From: Streptomyces cucumeris
Lineage (GTDB): Bacteria > Actinomycetota > Actinomycetes > Streptomycetales > Streptomycetaceae
Length of the DNA stretch: 64,000 bases
NCBI RefSeq assembly: GCF_024295805.1
Contig: NZ_JANCLX010000032.1
Coordinates: 1-64,000 of the forward strand
Reading direction: 5' to 3'
A program made the position numbers and the translations under genes. Of the stretch, positions 50,648 through 59,597 are shown piece by piece. The notes under the pieces were generated by a model. That model did no database searches. It was not told the DNA's origin and worked only from the letters and a program-made list of their open reading frames with translations. Every line of letters begins with the position of its first letter. Positions within the stretch are counted from its first letter, which is position 1.

Positions 50648-52924
50648 GTGGCCACTTTCCTGTCCGCGCTGGGCCGCTTCTCCTTCCGAAGGCGGTGGTA
50701 CGTCACCGTCCTGTGGACCGGTCTGCTGGTCCTCGCCGGTGTGCTGGCCGCCCAGGCCCCCGCGGCGCCGCACACCGACTACTCCATGCCCGGCACCGAG
50801 GCGCAGCGCGCCTATGACCTGCTCGACGAGCGGTTTCCCGGGCAGAACGCCAACGCGGCCACGGCACGAGTGGTGTTCAGGAGTGATGACGGCCCGGTGA
50901 CCGAGCCGCACACCAAGCGGGCCATCGGTGAAACGGTCCGGGCGCTGGGGAAGGACCCTCAGGTCGGCCAGGTGACCGACCCCTTCGCCACCAAGGCGGT
51001 GAGCAAGGACGGCTCCACCGCCTACGCCCAGGTCACCTATGAGGTGTCCAGTTCGGAGGTGGAGGAGGACGCGCGCAGCGCGCTGCTGGCCACCGTGGAG
51101 GAGGCCCGGTCGTCCTCGCTCACGGTCGAGGTGGGCGGCAACGCGCTGTCCACCACCGCGGAAGGCCATGCCTCGGAAGCCATCGGCCTCGGCGTGGCCG
51201 CGGTGGTCCTGGTCATCACCTTCGGCGCGCTGATCGCGGCCGGACTGCCGCTGTTCACCGCCCTGTTGGGGGTGGGCATCGGCACGAGTGTCATCAAGGC
51301 GCTGTCCAGCGCGCTCGACCTGGGCTCCACCACCTCCGTGCTCGCCACCATGCTGGGCCTGGCCGTCGGTATCGACTACGCCCTGTTCGTCGTCTCCCGG
51401 TACCGCGCGGAGCTCGCGGAGGGCAGGGGCCGGGAGGAGGCGGCCGGACGGGCCCTGGGCACGGCCGGGTCCGCGGTGGTGTTCGCCGGACTCACCGTGG
51501 TGATCGCGCTGGTCGGTCTGAGCGTGGTGCACATCCCCGTGCTGACACAGATGGGACTGGCCGCGGCCGGTACCGTCGCGCTCGCCGTCCTCGTCGCCCT
51601 CACTCTTGTCCCGGCGCTGCTGGGCATCGCGGGGCGCCGGATCCGGCCCGCCGGGCCGCGCCGTGGCCGCCGCGCCAAGGCCACCGATGAGTCCGGTGCC
51701 GCCGATGCGTCCGGTGCGGCTGACGCGGATGCGGCGGATGGCACGGGTGCGGTGTCACGGCCCGGGATGGGCGTGCGCTGGGCCCGCTTCGTCACGCGGC
51801 GTCCGCTGGCGGTCCTCGTCGTGGGCGTGGCCGCCCTGCTCACCGTGGCGGTGCCCGCCGCCTCCCTGGAGCTGGACCTGCCCGACGACGGCAGCCAGCC
51901 GACGTCCACCACCCAGCGCCGGGCGTATGACCTGCTGTCGCAGGAGTTCGGGCCGGGCTTCAACGGTCCGCTGCTGCTGGTCGTACAGCCCGACGGCGAC
52001 GGGAGTGCCACGGCCGCCGCGGAGCGCGCCACCGCCCGGATCCAGCGGATGGACGGCGTCGCCCGGGTCAATCCGCCCCGCTTCGACGACTCCGGCGACA
52101 CCGCCGTGCTCAGCGTGGTCCCCGCCTCCGCGCCGAGCAGTGAGCAGACGACCGACCTGGTCCACGCGCTGCGCGAACCCGGCCTGGAGGCCGACAGCGA
52201 CGCGCGGATCATGGTGTCCGGCACCACCGCCATGAACATCGACGTCTCCCGGAAACTGGCCGACGCCCTGGTCCCCTATCTCTCGCTCGTGGCGGGCCTG
52301 GCGCTGTTGCTGCTGATCGCCGTCTTCCGTTCGCTGCTCGTCCCGCTCAAGGCCGCGCTGGGCTTCGTCCTGTCCATCATCGCTGCGCTGGGCGCGGTCG
52401 TCGCGGTCTTCCAGTGGGGCTGGTGCGCCGAGCTGTTCGGGGTGTCCGAGCCGGGGCCCGTGGTGTCGCTCACGCCGATCTTCGTGGTCGGTGTGGTGTT
52501 CGGACTGGCCATGGACTACGAGGTGTTCCTGGTGACCCGGATGCGGGAGGCGTACGTCGGCGGACAGTCACCGCTCGCGGCCATCACCACCGGATTCGAT
52601 CTCGGGGCGCGTGTCGTCACGGCGGCGGCCATCATCATGATCTCGGTCTTCGCCGCGTTCATGGGATCGGACGAACTGATGGTGAAGACCATCGGCTTCG
52701 GCCTGGCCGTGGCGGTCTTCCTGGACGCCTTCATCGTCCGGATGACCCTCGTACCGGCGGTACTCGCACTGCTCGGCCACCGGGCGTGGTGGCTCCCCCG
52801 CTGGCTGGACCGCTGGGTTCCGGACATCGATGTGGAGGGCACCTCGCTGGGCGGCCACGAGAAGGCCGCACCGGATGACACCTCCCCGGGCGCATCGGCC
52901 GATCCGGTCCGGCTCGGTTCCTGA
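50648..52924 (+). CDS. MMPL/RND-type transporter
   Basis: A 758-residue exporter with two repeats, each one transmembrane helix, a large outer domain and five or six helices. VGIDYALFVVSRYRAEL and GLAMDYEVFLVTRMREAY are the paired MMPL proton-relay motifs. The mid-protein linker (about residues 340-375) is an Ala/Asp-rich low-complexity stretch. Family members export lipids, pigments (ActII-3) or drugs. GTG 50648 with GGGAG. First gene of a four-gene run with streptophobe and a two-component system. Confidence 0.92.
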   Translation: MATFLSALGRFSFRRRWYVTVLWTGLLVLAGVLAAQAPAAPHTDYSMPGTEAQRAYDLLDERFPGQNANAATARVVFRSDDGPVTEPHTKRAIGETVRALGKDPQVGQVTDPFATKAVSKDGSTAYAQVTYEVSSSEVEEDARSALLATVEEARSSSLTVEVGGNALSTTAEGHASEAIGLGVAAVVLVITFGALIAAGLPLFTALLGVGIGTSVIKALSSALDLGSTTSVLATMLGLAVGIDYALFVVSRYRAELAEGRGREEAAGRALGTAGSAVVFAGLTVVIALVGLSVVHIPVLTQMGLAAAGTVALAVLVALTLVPALLGIAGRRIRPAGPRRGRRAKATDESGAADASGAADADAADGTGAVSRPGMGVRWARFVTRRPLAVLVVGVAALLTVAVPAASLELDLPDDGSQPTSTTQRRAYDLLSQEFGPGFNGPLLLVVQPDGDGSATAAAERATARIQRMDGVARVNPPRFDDSGDTAVLSVVPASAPSSEQTTDLVHALREPGLEADSDARIMVSGTTAMNIDVSRKLADALVPYLSLVAGLALLLLIAVFRSLLVPLKAALGFVLSIIAALGAVVAVFQWGWCAELFGVSEPGPVVSLTPIFVVGVVFGLAMDYEVFLVTRMREAYVGGQSPLAAITTGFDLGARVVTAAAIIMISVFAAFMGSDELMVKTIGFGLAVAVFLDAFIVRMTLVPAVLALLGHRAWWLPRWLDRWVPDIDVEGTSLGGHEKAAPDDTSPGASADPVRLGS

Positions 52925-52955
52925 TCCACCGGCAGTGCGAAAGGAAGGATCAGTG

Positions 52956-54434
52956 ATGTCGACAGCGTCCCAGTCCGCGGCCGCACGGCCCGGTGGCACC
53001 GCGCGCCATGCGCTCGAAGGCGCGCTCGCCGTCCTCGTGGCCGGTGCGGTGATGGCGGCCACCGCGTATCTGGCGCTGCTCGCGCTGGGCGCCGGTGACC
53101 TCGCCCCGGTGTCCCGGCTCACCTGGGCGGTCACCAGCATGGCCGTGGGCAGCGGGATCACCCTCGGCTCCGGCTCCCCGGTACCGCTCGGGGACGGCGG
53201 CGGTCGCCTGGGCGGGCTCACCGATGGACTGAGCGTGGAGATGGCGGGCGAGGCGGCGGCGATACCGCTCGGGCTGACGGTCCTGGGGGCGGTGGTGCTG
53301 GGGTACGGCTTCTTCCGGCCACTGCGTTCACGCCCCCGTCCGGCCCCGGCGCTGCTGGTGGCCCGCCTCTGCGGTGCGCTCGGCACCGCCGCGGTGCTGT
53401 TCCCGTCGCTGGCCATGCTGGCCCGGGGCACGCTCCGGCTGCCGGACGGTGTGACGGACGAGCTCGGTGACGGTTCCGGGCGGCGTGCGCTGCTGCGGTT
53501 CGGGGACGGCGGTACGTCCGCGCTGCGCTCGATGCGCTTCGAGGCCGATCCCGCGATGGCGGGGCTCCTCGGGGTGCTCGGCGTGGCGGTGCTCCTCGGG
53601 GTCGGCTGTGTGGCGGCGCGCAGGACGACGCTGCCGACGCCCCTGGCCATGAGCCGGCTGCGGCTGAAGTGGCACCCGGTTGCCTCGGCGCTGTCCGGTG
53701 TGGTGACCACCCTGTGCGTGCTGCCCCTGGCGGTCGGGGCGCTGGCGGGCGGCGCGGCACTGGCCGGATGGGACCGCGCGGCCAGGGCCGCCGGGTCACT
53801 GCTGCTGGCCGGGCCCAATCTGTCGGCCGTCGCGCTCACCTCCGGTCTGGGCTCGTCGTGGGAGGCGGCCGTCCACCGCCAGCAGGGGGAACTCGGCGGG
53901 CTGCTGGGCACGATCGGGCAGGGAGCACCGAGCGACGGCGGGCGCACCGACCGGACCGCGGCCGTGGCCGACCGGGCGGTGGCCGGGGTTCCGCTGTGGC
54001 TCATCGGGTTGCTCGTGCTCGTCGCGGCCCTGGTGCTCACCGGCCGGCTGGCCGCGGCGCGCACTCCGGCACGTACCGCGCGCGAGGAGGCCAACGCGCC
54101 GCTGAGCCGCCATCTGGAGATCGCGCTGCGGACGGGGTTCGCCGTCTGTGCTGCGGCGATGCTCCTCGCCCTGGCCTCCGGGGCGTCCTTCCGGATCGGT
54201 GTGAGTGTCATGGGCAGGGAGCTGCGCGGTGTCACCGGCGGTCTCGACGGCGCGGTGGGGCTTGCCGGGCTCAGCGGCCTCGTCCTCGCCGGGCTCGCGG
54301 CATACTGGGGGAGCCGGCTCCACGGAACCCGCACCGCGCGCCCGGGCCCGGCGCGGCCCGACGCTCCCGCGAGGCCCGTGGCCGCCCGCGCTTCCGGTCA
54401 CCGCCCGCGGGGCAGTGCCGACTCGGCGTCCTGA
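52956..54434 (+). CDS. Streptophobe family membrane protein
   Basis: A 492-residue very hydrophobic protein with about ten transmembrane helices, matching the Streptomyces-restricted 'streptophobe' family, whose function is unknown. LTWAVTSMAVGSGITLGSGSPV near residue 65 and the repeated Leu/Ala/Gly helices are typical; the last 40 residues are Pro/Arg/Ala-rich and disordered. It follows the MMPL gene by 31 bases with an SD GGAAGG, so it is probably cotranscribed. Confidence 0.85.
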   Translation: MSTASQSAAARPGGTARHALEGALAVLVAGAVMAATAYLALLALGAGDLAPVSRLTWAVTSMAVGSGITLGSGSPVPLGDGGGRLGGLTDGLSVEMAGEAAAIPLGLTVLGAVVLGYGFFRPLRSRPRPAPALLVARLCGALGTAAVLFPSLAMLARGTLRLPDGVTDELGDGSGRRALLRFGDGGTSALRSMRFEADPAMAGLLGVLGVAVLLGVGCVAARRTTLPTPLAMSRLRLKWHPVASALSGVVTTLCVLPLAVGALAGGAALAGWDRAARAAGSLLLAGPNLSAVALTSGLGSSWEAAVHRQQGELGGLLGTIGQGAPSDGGRTDRTAAVADRAVAGVPLWLIGLLVLVAALVLTGRLAAARTPARTAREEANAPLSRHLEIALRTGFAVCAAAMLLALASGASFRIGVSVMGRELRGVTGGLDGAVGLAGLSGLVLAGLAAYWGSRLHGTRTARPGPARPDAPARPVAARASGHRPRGSADSAS

Positions 54435-54494
54435 CCACCCCGCGCCGTGCTGAACAGATCCGGCCCCCAGTCTCCCGAGGCGGCACCCCAGACC

Positions 54495-55250
54495 ATGGCA
54501 GAAGCGACAGACCCGCGGCACACCGCGGTTCCCCGGGCTCATCTCCTCGTCGTCGACGACGAACCGACCGTCCGCGAACTGCTGCCCGCCGCGCTGCGGT
54601 ACGCGGGGTTCGACGTCGACGCCGCGGCGAACGGACGGGAGGCGCTGGACATGGCGGCCCACCGGCCCCCCGATCTGGTCCTGCTGGACATCATGCTGCC
54701 GGACATGGACGGTTTCGAGGTGATCCGCAGGCTGCGCGCCCAGCCACGGCCTTCCGGCCCGGGGCACGGCGGCGCCGTCCCGGTGCTGTTCCTCACCGCG
54801 CGCGACACCGCGGCGGACAAGGTCAACGGGCTGCGGCTGGGTGGCGACGACTACGTCACCAAGCCGTTCGACCTGGAGGAGCTGATCGCGCGGATCCAGG
54901 CGGTCCTGCGCCGGACCAAGGGCGAACCGCCCGCCCGTCTCGTCGTGGCCGATCTGGAGCTGGAGCCGGAGGGGCATCTGGTGACCCGGGCCGGGGAGCC
55001 GGTCCGGCTGTCGCCGACCGAGTTCCGGCTGCTGCACTTCCTGATGACCAACGCCGGGCGGACGATGTCGAAGGGACAGATCCTGGAGAACGTATGGGCC
55101 TACGACTTCGGCGGTGACCCGAGCATCGTCGACACCTACATCAGCTATCTGCGGCGGAAGATCGACCAGGTGGAGCCCAAACTCCTGCACACGGTGCACG
55201 GCGTGGGATACGTCATCCGCGGACCGAGGAAGCAGGGCGGCCGCACGTGA
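54495..55250 (+). CDS. OmpR-family response regulator
   Basis: A 251-residue regulator: receiver with acidic pair Asp21-Asp22, phosphoacceptor Asp65 (LVLLDIMLPDMDGFE) and Lys in YVTKPFDLEEL, then a winged-helix DNA-binding domain (LSPTEFRLLHFLM; GGDPSIVDTYISYLRRKID). Similar to MtrA/PrrA-type regulators. ATG 54495 is preferred; GTG 54447 is in frame. Its stop overlaps the kinase start by four bases. Confidence 0.93.
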   Translation: MAEATDPRHTAVPRAHLLVVDDEPTVRELLPAALRYAGFDVDAAANGREALDMAAHRPPDLVLLDIMLPDMDGFEVIRRLRAQPRPSGPGHGGAVPVLFLTARDTAADKVNGLRLGGDDYVTKPFDLEELIARIQAVLRRTKGEPPARLVVADLELEPEGHLVTRAGEPVRLSPTEFRLLHFLMTNAGRTMSKGQILENVWAYDFGGDPSIVDTYISYLRRKIDQVEPKLLHTVHGVGYVIRGPRKQGGRT

Positions 55251-56842
55251 CGCGGGTGGGACGGGCGCTGTCCCGGCTGTCGTTGCGCACGCGTCTGCTG
55301 TGTCTGTCCACGGCCCTGGTGGCGGTGGGTCTGCTGGCGGCGGGTGTGGTCGTCAGCACCACACTGCACGGCTACCTCCAGGACCGGATGGACTCCCGGC
55401 TCACGCTGACGGCCGGGATCGCCGCACGGCTGGCCCCTCCCGCGGACACCCCGCACAGTGTGCGGCTCCTCAGCTTCTTCGAGGAGACGACGGTGACGTA
55501 TGTGAACGACCGGGGCGTCCCGGACCAGGCGTTCGGCGCGAGCGCGGCACCGCCCGGCGGCGGCCCGGTGCTCCCCCGGCTGGACCGCGCGGCCGTCCTG
55601 GCCACCGACGGGCGTCCGTTCACGGTGCGCGCGCACCACGGCGACCACACGTGGCGGGTCATCACCGTGCCCCGGGCCGAACCGCGTGTCGGGCTGTTGG
55701 CGACCGTCGGACCCGTGGGCGCCGCGAAGAGCTCCGGGAGCGTGATCGTGGCGTCGTCCCTGGACGCGGTCGACGCCACCGTCACCCGGACCCGGAACGT
55801 CTCGCTCACCGCCGGAGCCGGGCTGGTCGCGGCGCTCGCGGTGGCCGGGTGGTTCGCGGTCCGCTCCGGACTGCGCCCGCTGACCCGGATCCAGGAGACC
55901 ACGGCGGCGATCGCCGCGGGCGACTACTCCCGGCGGATCCCCGAACTGGCGGGTCCGCACACCGAGGTGGGCCGGCTCACCGAGTATCTGAACCAGATGC
56001 TCGCCCGGATCGACACCGCCTTCCGCGCCCGGGCGGAGGCCGAGGCACGGATGCGGCGTTTCTTCGCCGACGGCAGCCATGAACTGCGCACCCCGCTCGT
56101 CGGCATCAAGGGCTATACGGATCTGTACCGGATGGGGGCCCTGCCGGCCCGTCAGGACATCGACCACACCATGCGGCGGATCGCCGAGGAGTCCGAACGC
56201 CTCACCCAGCTCGTGGAGGACATGCTGCTGCTGGCCCGGCTGGACGAGGACGCCCACCGCTCCGCGGCCGACGCCCACCAGCCGCTCGCCTTCCCGCTGG
56301 AGCTGGCCCCGATGGATCTGCGCACCCTCGCGGCCGACGCCCTGCACGACGTACGCGCTCTGGACGCGACCCGCGACGTGACCCTCACCGGGCCCGGCGG
56401 TGGCCGCCCGGCGAGCGCCCCCGCACTGGCCGACGAGGCGCGGCTGCGGCAGGTGGTCACCAATCTGGTCGGCAACGCGGTGGCGCACTCCCCCTCCGGT
56501 ACCCCCGTCCGCATCGGGGTGGGCACCGACGGCGCCTACGCCGTGCTGGAGGTGGCCGACCACGGCCCCGGGCTGTCCCCGGAGGACCGGCAGCGGGTCT
56601 TCGAACGGTTCTACCGCGCCGACGACTCCCGAAGCCGCACGACGGGCGGTGGTTCCGGGCTGGGTCTGGCGATCGTCCACTCGCTGGTCTCCGCGCACGG
56701 CGGACGGGTGGATCTCGACACCGCTCCCGGCGCGGGCTGCACTTTCCGGGTGCTGCTCCCGCTGCCCTCCCCGGGCGAGGAACCGGATCCCGCCGGCCCG
56801 CGCGAGCGGGCCGACGGGCCGGAGGGTGCCGGGGAGGGCTGA
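55247..56842 (+). CDS. OmpR-associated sensor histidine kinase
   Basis: A 531-residue kinase: transmembrane helix 19-40, extracellular sensor domain 45-185, second helix 186-206, HAMP 207-262, HisKA with phosphoacceptor His278 (FFADGSHELRTPL), and HATPase with NLVGNAVAH, DHGPGLS and GGGSGLGLAI. The sensed signal is unknown. GTG overlap with the regulator gene. Together with streptophobe and MMPL it forms a plausible sense-and-export unit. Confidence 0.94.
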   Translation: MTRVGRALSRLSLRTRLLCLSTALVAVGLLAAGVVVSTTLHGYLQDRMDSRLTLTAGIAARLAPPADTPHSVRLLSFFEETTVTYVNDRGVPDQAFGASAAPPGGGPVLPRLDRAAVLATDGRPFTVRAHHGDHTWRVITVPRAEPRVGLLATVGPVGAAKSSGSVIVASSLDAVDATVTRTRNVSLTAGAGLVAALAVAGWFAVRSGLRPLTRIQETTAAIAAGDYSRRIPELAGPHTEVGRLTEYLNQMLARIDTAFRARAEAEARMRRFFADGSHELRTPLVGIKGYTDLYRMGALPARQDIDHTMRRIAEESERLTQLVEDMLLLARLDEDAHRSAADAHQPLAFPLELAPMDLRTLAADALHDVRALDATRDVTLTGPGGGRPASAPALADEARLRQVVTNLVGNAVAHSPSGTPVRIGVGTDGAYAVLEVADHGPGLSPEDRQRVFERFYRADDSRSRTTGGGSGLGLAIVHSLVSAHGGRVDLDTAPGAGCTFRVLLPLPSPGEEPDPAGPRERADGPEGAGEG

Positions 56843-56858
56843 GCGCGAGGCGCGTGGC

Positions 56859-58313
56859 TCAGCGCTGGAACTCGGTGCCCAGGACCGCGCCGGGCTCGGC
56901 GCCGCCGAGCGCGGCGGGGCCGAAGGAGACCGCGCCGTCGGTGGTGAGGCCACCGGGCTGGCCACGCAGGACCCAGGCGGCACCGCTGGAGGTCTGGGTG
57001 CCGTCCTCATCGGGGGCGCCCACGGCCAGGTCGGCCTTGCGGTCGCCGTTGGTGTCGCCGAGGCGCACCGCGGCACCGAAGCGGTCGCCCGCCTCACCGG
57101 CACCCGGAACACCGGCGGTGTCCTGGGTGAAGGCCTGGGCACCGGTGCCGGACAGACCGCCCGAGCCGCCGTAGAGCTGGACGACGCTGCCCGCGTCCTT
57201 GCCGCTGTCGATGTCCTCGTAGGGGATGCCGACGGCGATGTCCGCGTAGCCGTCGCCGTTGGCGTCACCGGCGCTCAGCTCGTAACCGAACTGGTCACCG
57301 TCCTCGTTGACGCCCGGCACGCCCGGGGTGTTCTGGTCGATCACCTTGGTGCGGGTGGTGCTCGGACCGGACGCGGTGCCGTAGAGGACCTTGATGGTGC
57401 CGTGGTCGTACGGCAGGTTCTCCACGACGTTGTCCGGCACCGTGCGCATCACCAGATCGGCGTGGCCGTCCTTGTCGACATCGCCGATGGCCGCCGAGGC
57501 GCCGTGGTCGAGCCGGGCGGAGGACTTGGTCAGGCCGTTGCCGCCGCCCTTCCAGAACAGGGTGGCCTGGGACATCTCCTCGAAGGCATGGGTGGTGACG
57601 ACGTCGTCCTTGCCGTCTCCGGTGACATCGCCCGTGGTCAGGCTGGTGGGCGCGTCGATCTCCCCGGTGTCGGCGGTGGCCTCGGAGGCGGCGGCGCCGT
57701 CGCGGGTGAACGGACCGAACCGGACGCGCAGGGCGGTCGTGGCATCCGGGGCGGTGCCGACCTGGGTGAGGTCGATCAGGTCGGCGTGGCCGTCACCGTT
57801 GATGTCACCTCCGGCGATGATGCTGGTGCCGAAGTTGTCACCGTCGCCCTTGGGCAGTTCGGTGCCGCTGGTGAGACCGTTGGCCGAACCCCACAGGACG
57901 GTGACGTCCGGTTTGTTGCTGGACTGGACCGCGAGATCGGTGTAGCCGTCGCCGTCGAAGTCACGGGCGACCGTGCGCTGTCCGAACCGGGCGTCGGCCG
58001 CCGGGTTCCCGGGGACGCCCGCGGCGTCCTGGCCGATGATCTGCCGGTGGCCGGTGTCGGCGCCGGAAGCGGAGCCGTAGACGACCGCGACGTAACCCGC
58101 CTTGGCCTTGCCGGCCACCGTGCCGCCGGGCGCGGAGACGGCCAGGTCGGCGAATCCGTCCTTGTTGAAGTCAGCGTCCTGGCTGGTGGCGGCCGCGGCG
58201 GCACGGGTGGAGCCGGCGGCGCCGGCAGAGGGGGCGGCAAAGATGGCGGGGGTGGTCACGAGTGCGACCACCGTCGCGCAGCGCGCAACGGTGGAAAGGG
58301 AACGGGGGCGCAC
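56859..58313 (-). CDS. Secreted FG-GAP (integrin-like) beta-propeller protein
   Basis: A 484-residue exported protein. The signal peptide VALVTTPAIFAAPSAGA is followed by seven FG-GAP repeats with calcium-binding loops such as DFNKDGFADLAVSAPGG, DFDGDGYTDLAV, DINGDGHADLID, DVKDKGH-like repeats, DANGDGYADIAVG and DTNGDRKADLAVG. Secreted Streptomyces members are often annotated as integrin-like or esterase-like; none of the catalytic Ser motifs is obvious. GTG 58313 after AGGAGG. Confidence 0.9.
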   Translation of the reverse strand: MRPRSLSTVARCATVVALVTTPAIFAAPSAGAAGSTRAAAAATSQDADFNKDGFADLAVSAPGGTVAGKAKAGYVAVVYGSASGADTGHRQIIGQDAAGVPGNPAADARFGQRTVARDFDGDGYTDLAVQSSNKPDVTVLWGSANGLTSGTELPKGDGDNFGTSIIAGGDINGDGHADLIDLTQVGTAPDATTALRVRFGPFTRDGAAASEATADTGEIDAPTSLTTGDVTGDGKDDVVTTHAFEEMSQATLFWKGGGNGLTKSSARLDHGASAAIGDVDKDGHADLVMRTVPDNVVENLPYDHGTIKVLYGTASGPSTTRTKVIDQNTPGVPGVNEDGDQFGYELSAGDANGDGYADIAVGIPYEDIDSGKDAGSVVQLYGGSGGLSGTGAQAFTQDTAGVPGAGEAGDRFGAAVRLGDTNGDRKADLAVGAPDEDGTQTSSGAAWVLRGQPGGLTTDGAVSFGPAALGGAEPGAVLGTEFQR

Positions 58314-58409
58314 ACATCCTCCTGCTCATTGGCAAGCGTTTACCTCATAGACACCCATCAGGACTGCTGTGATCGCCTGAGAGTTGCGTGCCGCAGCGCA
58401 GGTAATTTC

Positions 58410-59522
58410 CTAGACCGACGAAATTCCGCCAGTCATATCGGCTCCCTCGAACAGGTCGGACCCATCGGGCTCAACGGACTTATCGGCCTCCTCGGCCTGT
58501 ACATACCGCAGAACGCCCATCATCTGCCGGTCGTCGACCTCACCGGGGGCGGTCTCCACGCAGTCCGCGAAACGCTTGCCGAGGTTGTCCGAGTTGATAC
58601 CGGTGCCGATCATCACCAGCTGGGTGGTGCGGGGCTCTCCGCGCTCCCAGGGCACGGGCTGGAAGCGGAGGAACGAACCGACCGCGTGCAGCCCGTACTT
58701 GTATTCACCCCCGGCGCCCGCGAAGTGCAGATACCCCTTGATGCGGTACAGACCCGGGGAACGGCTGTCGAGCACATCCATGACGCGCCGGGGGTTCAGC
58801 GGTTCGGCGGAGGTGAACTCCACGCTCTCGTAGGCGGTGTGGAGATGACGGCTGTGATCGTCCTCCCCGTCGCCGCACAGATCGGCGAAGGAGAGCTGCC
58901 GGAAACGCTCCTCGGGGGTGGTGCGGGGCTGGTGGTCGAAGAGCAGGGCGGGGTCGACCCGGCCGTGCTCGGCGGTCAGGACCGGGACCCCCGGGGCGAT
59001 CTCCTCGACCGTGCGCAGGACGGACCGGCGCTCCTCCTCCCCCACCCGGTCGGTCTTGTTCAGCACCACGAGGTCGGCAGCGCGCACATGACGGTCGAGC
59101 TCGGGATGGCGCTCCCGGGTACGGGGGAACTCCGCGGCGTCCACCACCTCCACCAGCCCGCCGTAGACGATCCGCTCACTGGTGCTGGACAGCAGGGAAC
59201 GGATCATGCTCTGGGGTTCGGCGAGACCACTGGCCTCGATCACCACCACATCGATGCGCAGGGCGGGGTCGGTGAGCCGCTGGAGCATGTCGTCGATCTC
59301 GGAGGCGTCCGCGGCGCAGCACAGACAGCCGTTCTCGATGGGGATCATCGAGTCCACCTGTCCGGCGACGGCCAGGGCATCGATGTTGACGCTGCCGAAG
59401 TCATTGACGATGACGCCGATGCGGGTGCCCGCGCTGTCCCGCATCAGATGGTTGAGCATGGTGGTCTTCCCGGAGCCCAGGAAGCCCGTGAGGAGGATGA
59501 CGGGGATCCGTGGTGTGGCCAA
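58410..59522 (-). CDS. CobW/COG0523 GTPase, metal chaperone
   Basis: A 370-residue G3E GTPase. Walker A GFLGSGKTT (residues 12-20), the metal-binding NGCLCCAAD (CxCC), Walker B VVVIEASGLAEP, and NKTD guanine motif near residue 155 are intact; the C-terminal CobW_C domain contains His-rich HSRHLHTAYESVEF and GYLHFAG. COG0523 proteins deliver Zn or Co to enzymes. No Zur box was recognised upstream. Confidence 0.93.
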   Translation of the reverse strand: MATPRIPVILLTGFLGSGKTTMLNHLMRDSAGTRIGVIVNDFGSVNIDALAVAGQVDSMIPIENGCLCCAADASEIDDMLQRLTDPALRIDVVVIEASGLAEPQSMIRSLLSSTSERIVYGGLVEVVDAAEFPRTRERHPELDRHVRAADLVVLNKTDRVGEEERRSVLRTVEEIAPGVPVLTAEHGRVDPALLFDHQPRTTPEERFRQLSFADLCGDGEDDHSRHLHTAYESVEFTSAEPLNPRRVMDVLDSRSPGLYRIKGYLHFAGAGGEYKYGLHAVGSFLRFQPVPWERGEPRTTQLVMIGTGINSDNLGKRFADCVETAPGEVDDRQMMGVLRYVQAEEADKSVEPDGSDLFEGADMTGGISSV

Positions 59523-59597
59523 GGGTGCGTCTCCGTACGGCGTGGTGGGGCGGTCGCGGGCGGACCGCTCATGCTATCCGGGCACCCGCTTCCGCGA

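Noticed and set aside
59523..59597. Zur box upstream of the CobW GTPase
   Set aside because: No TGAAAATCATTTTCA-like palindrome occurs in the gap.
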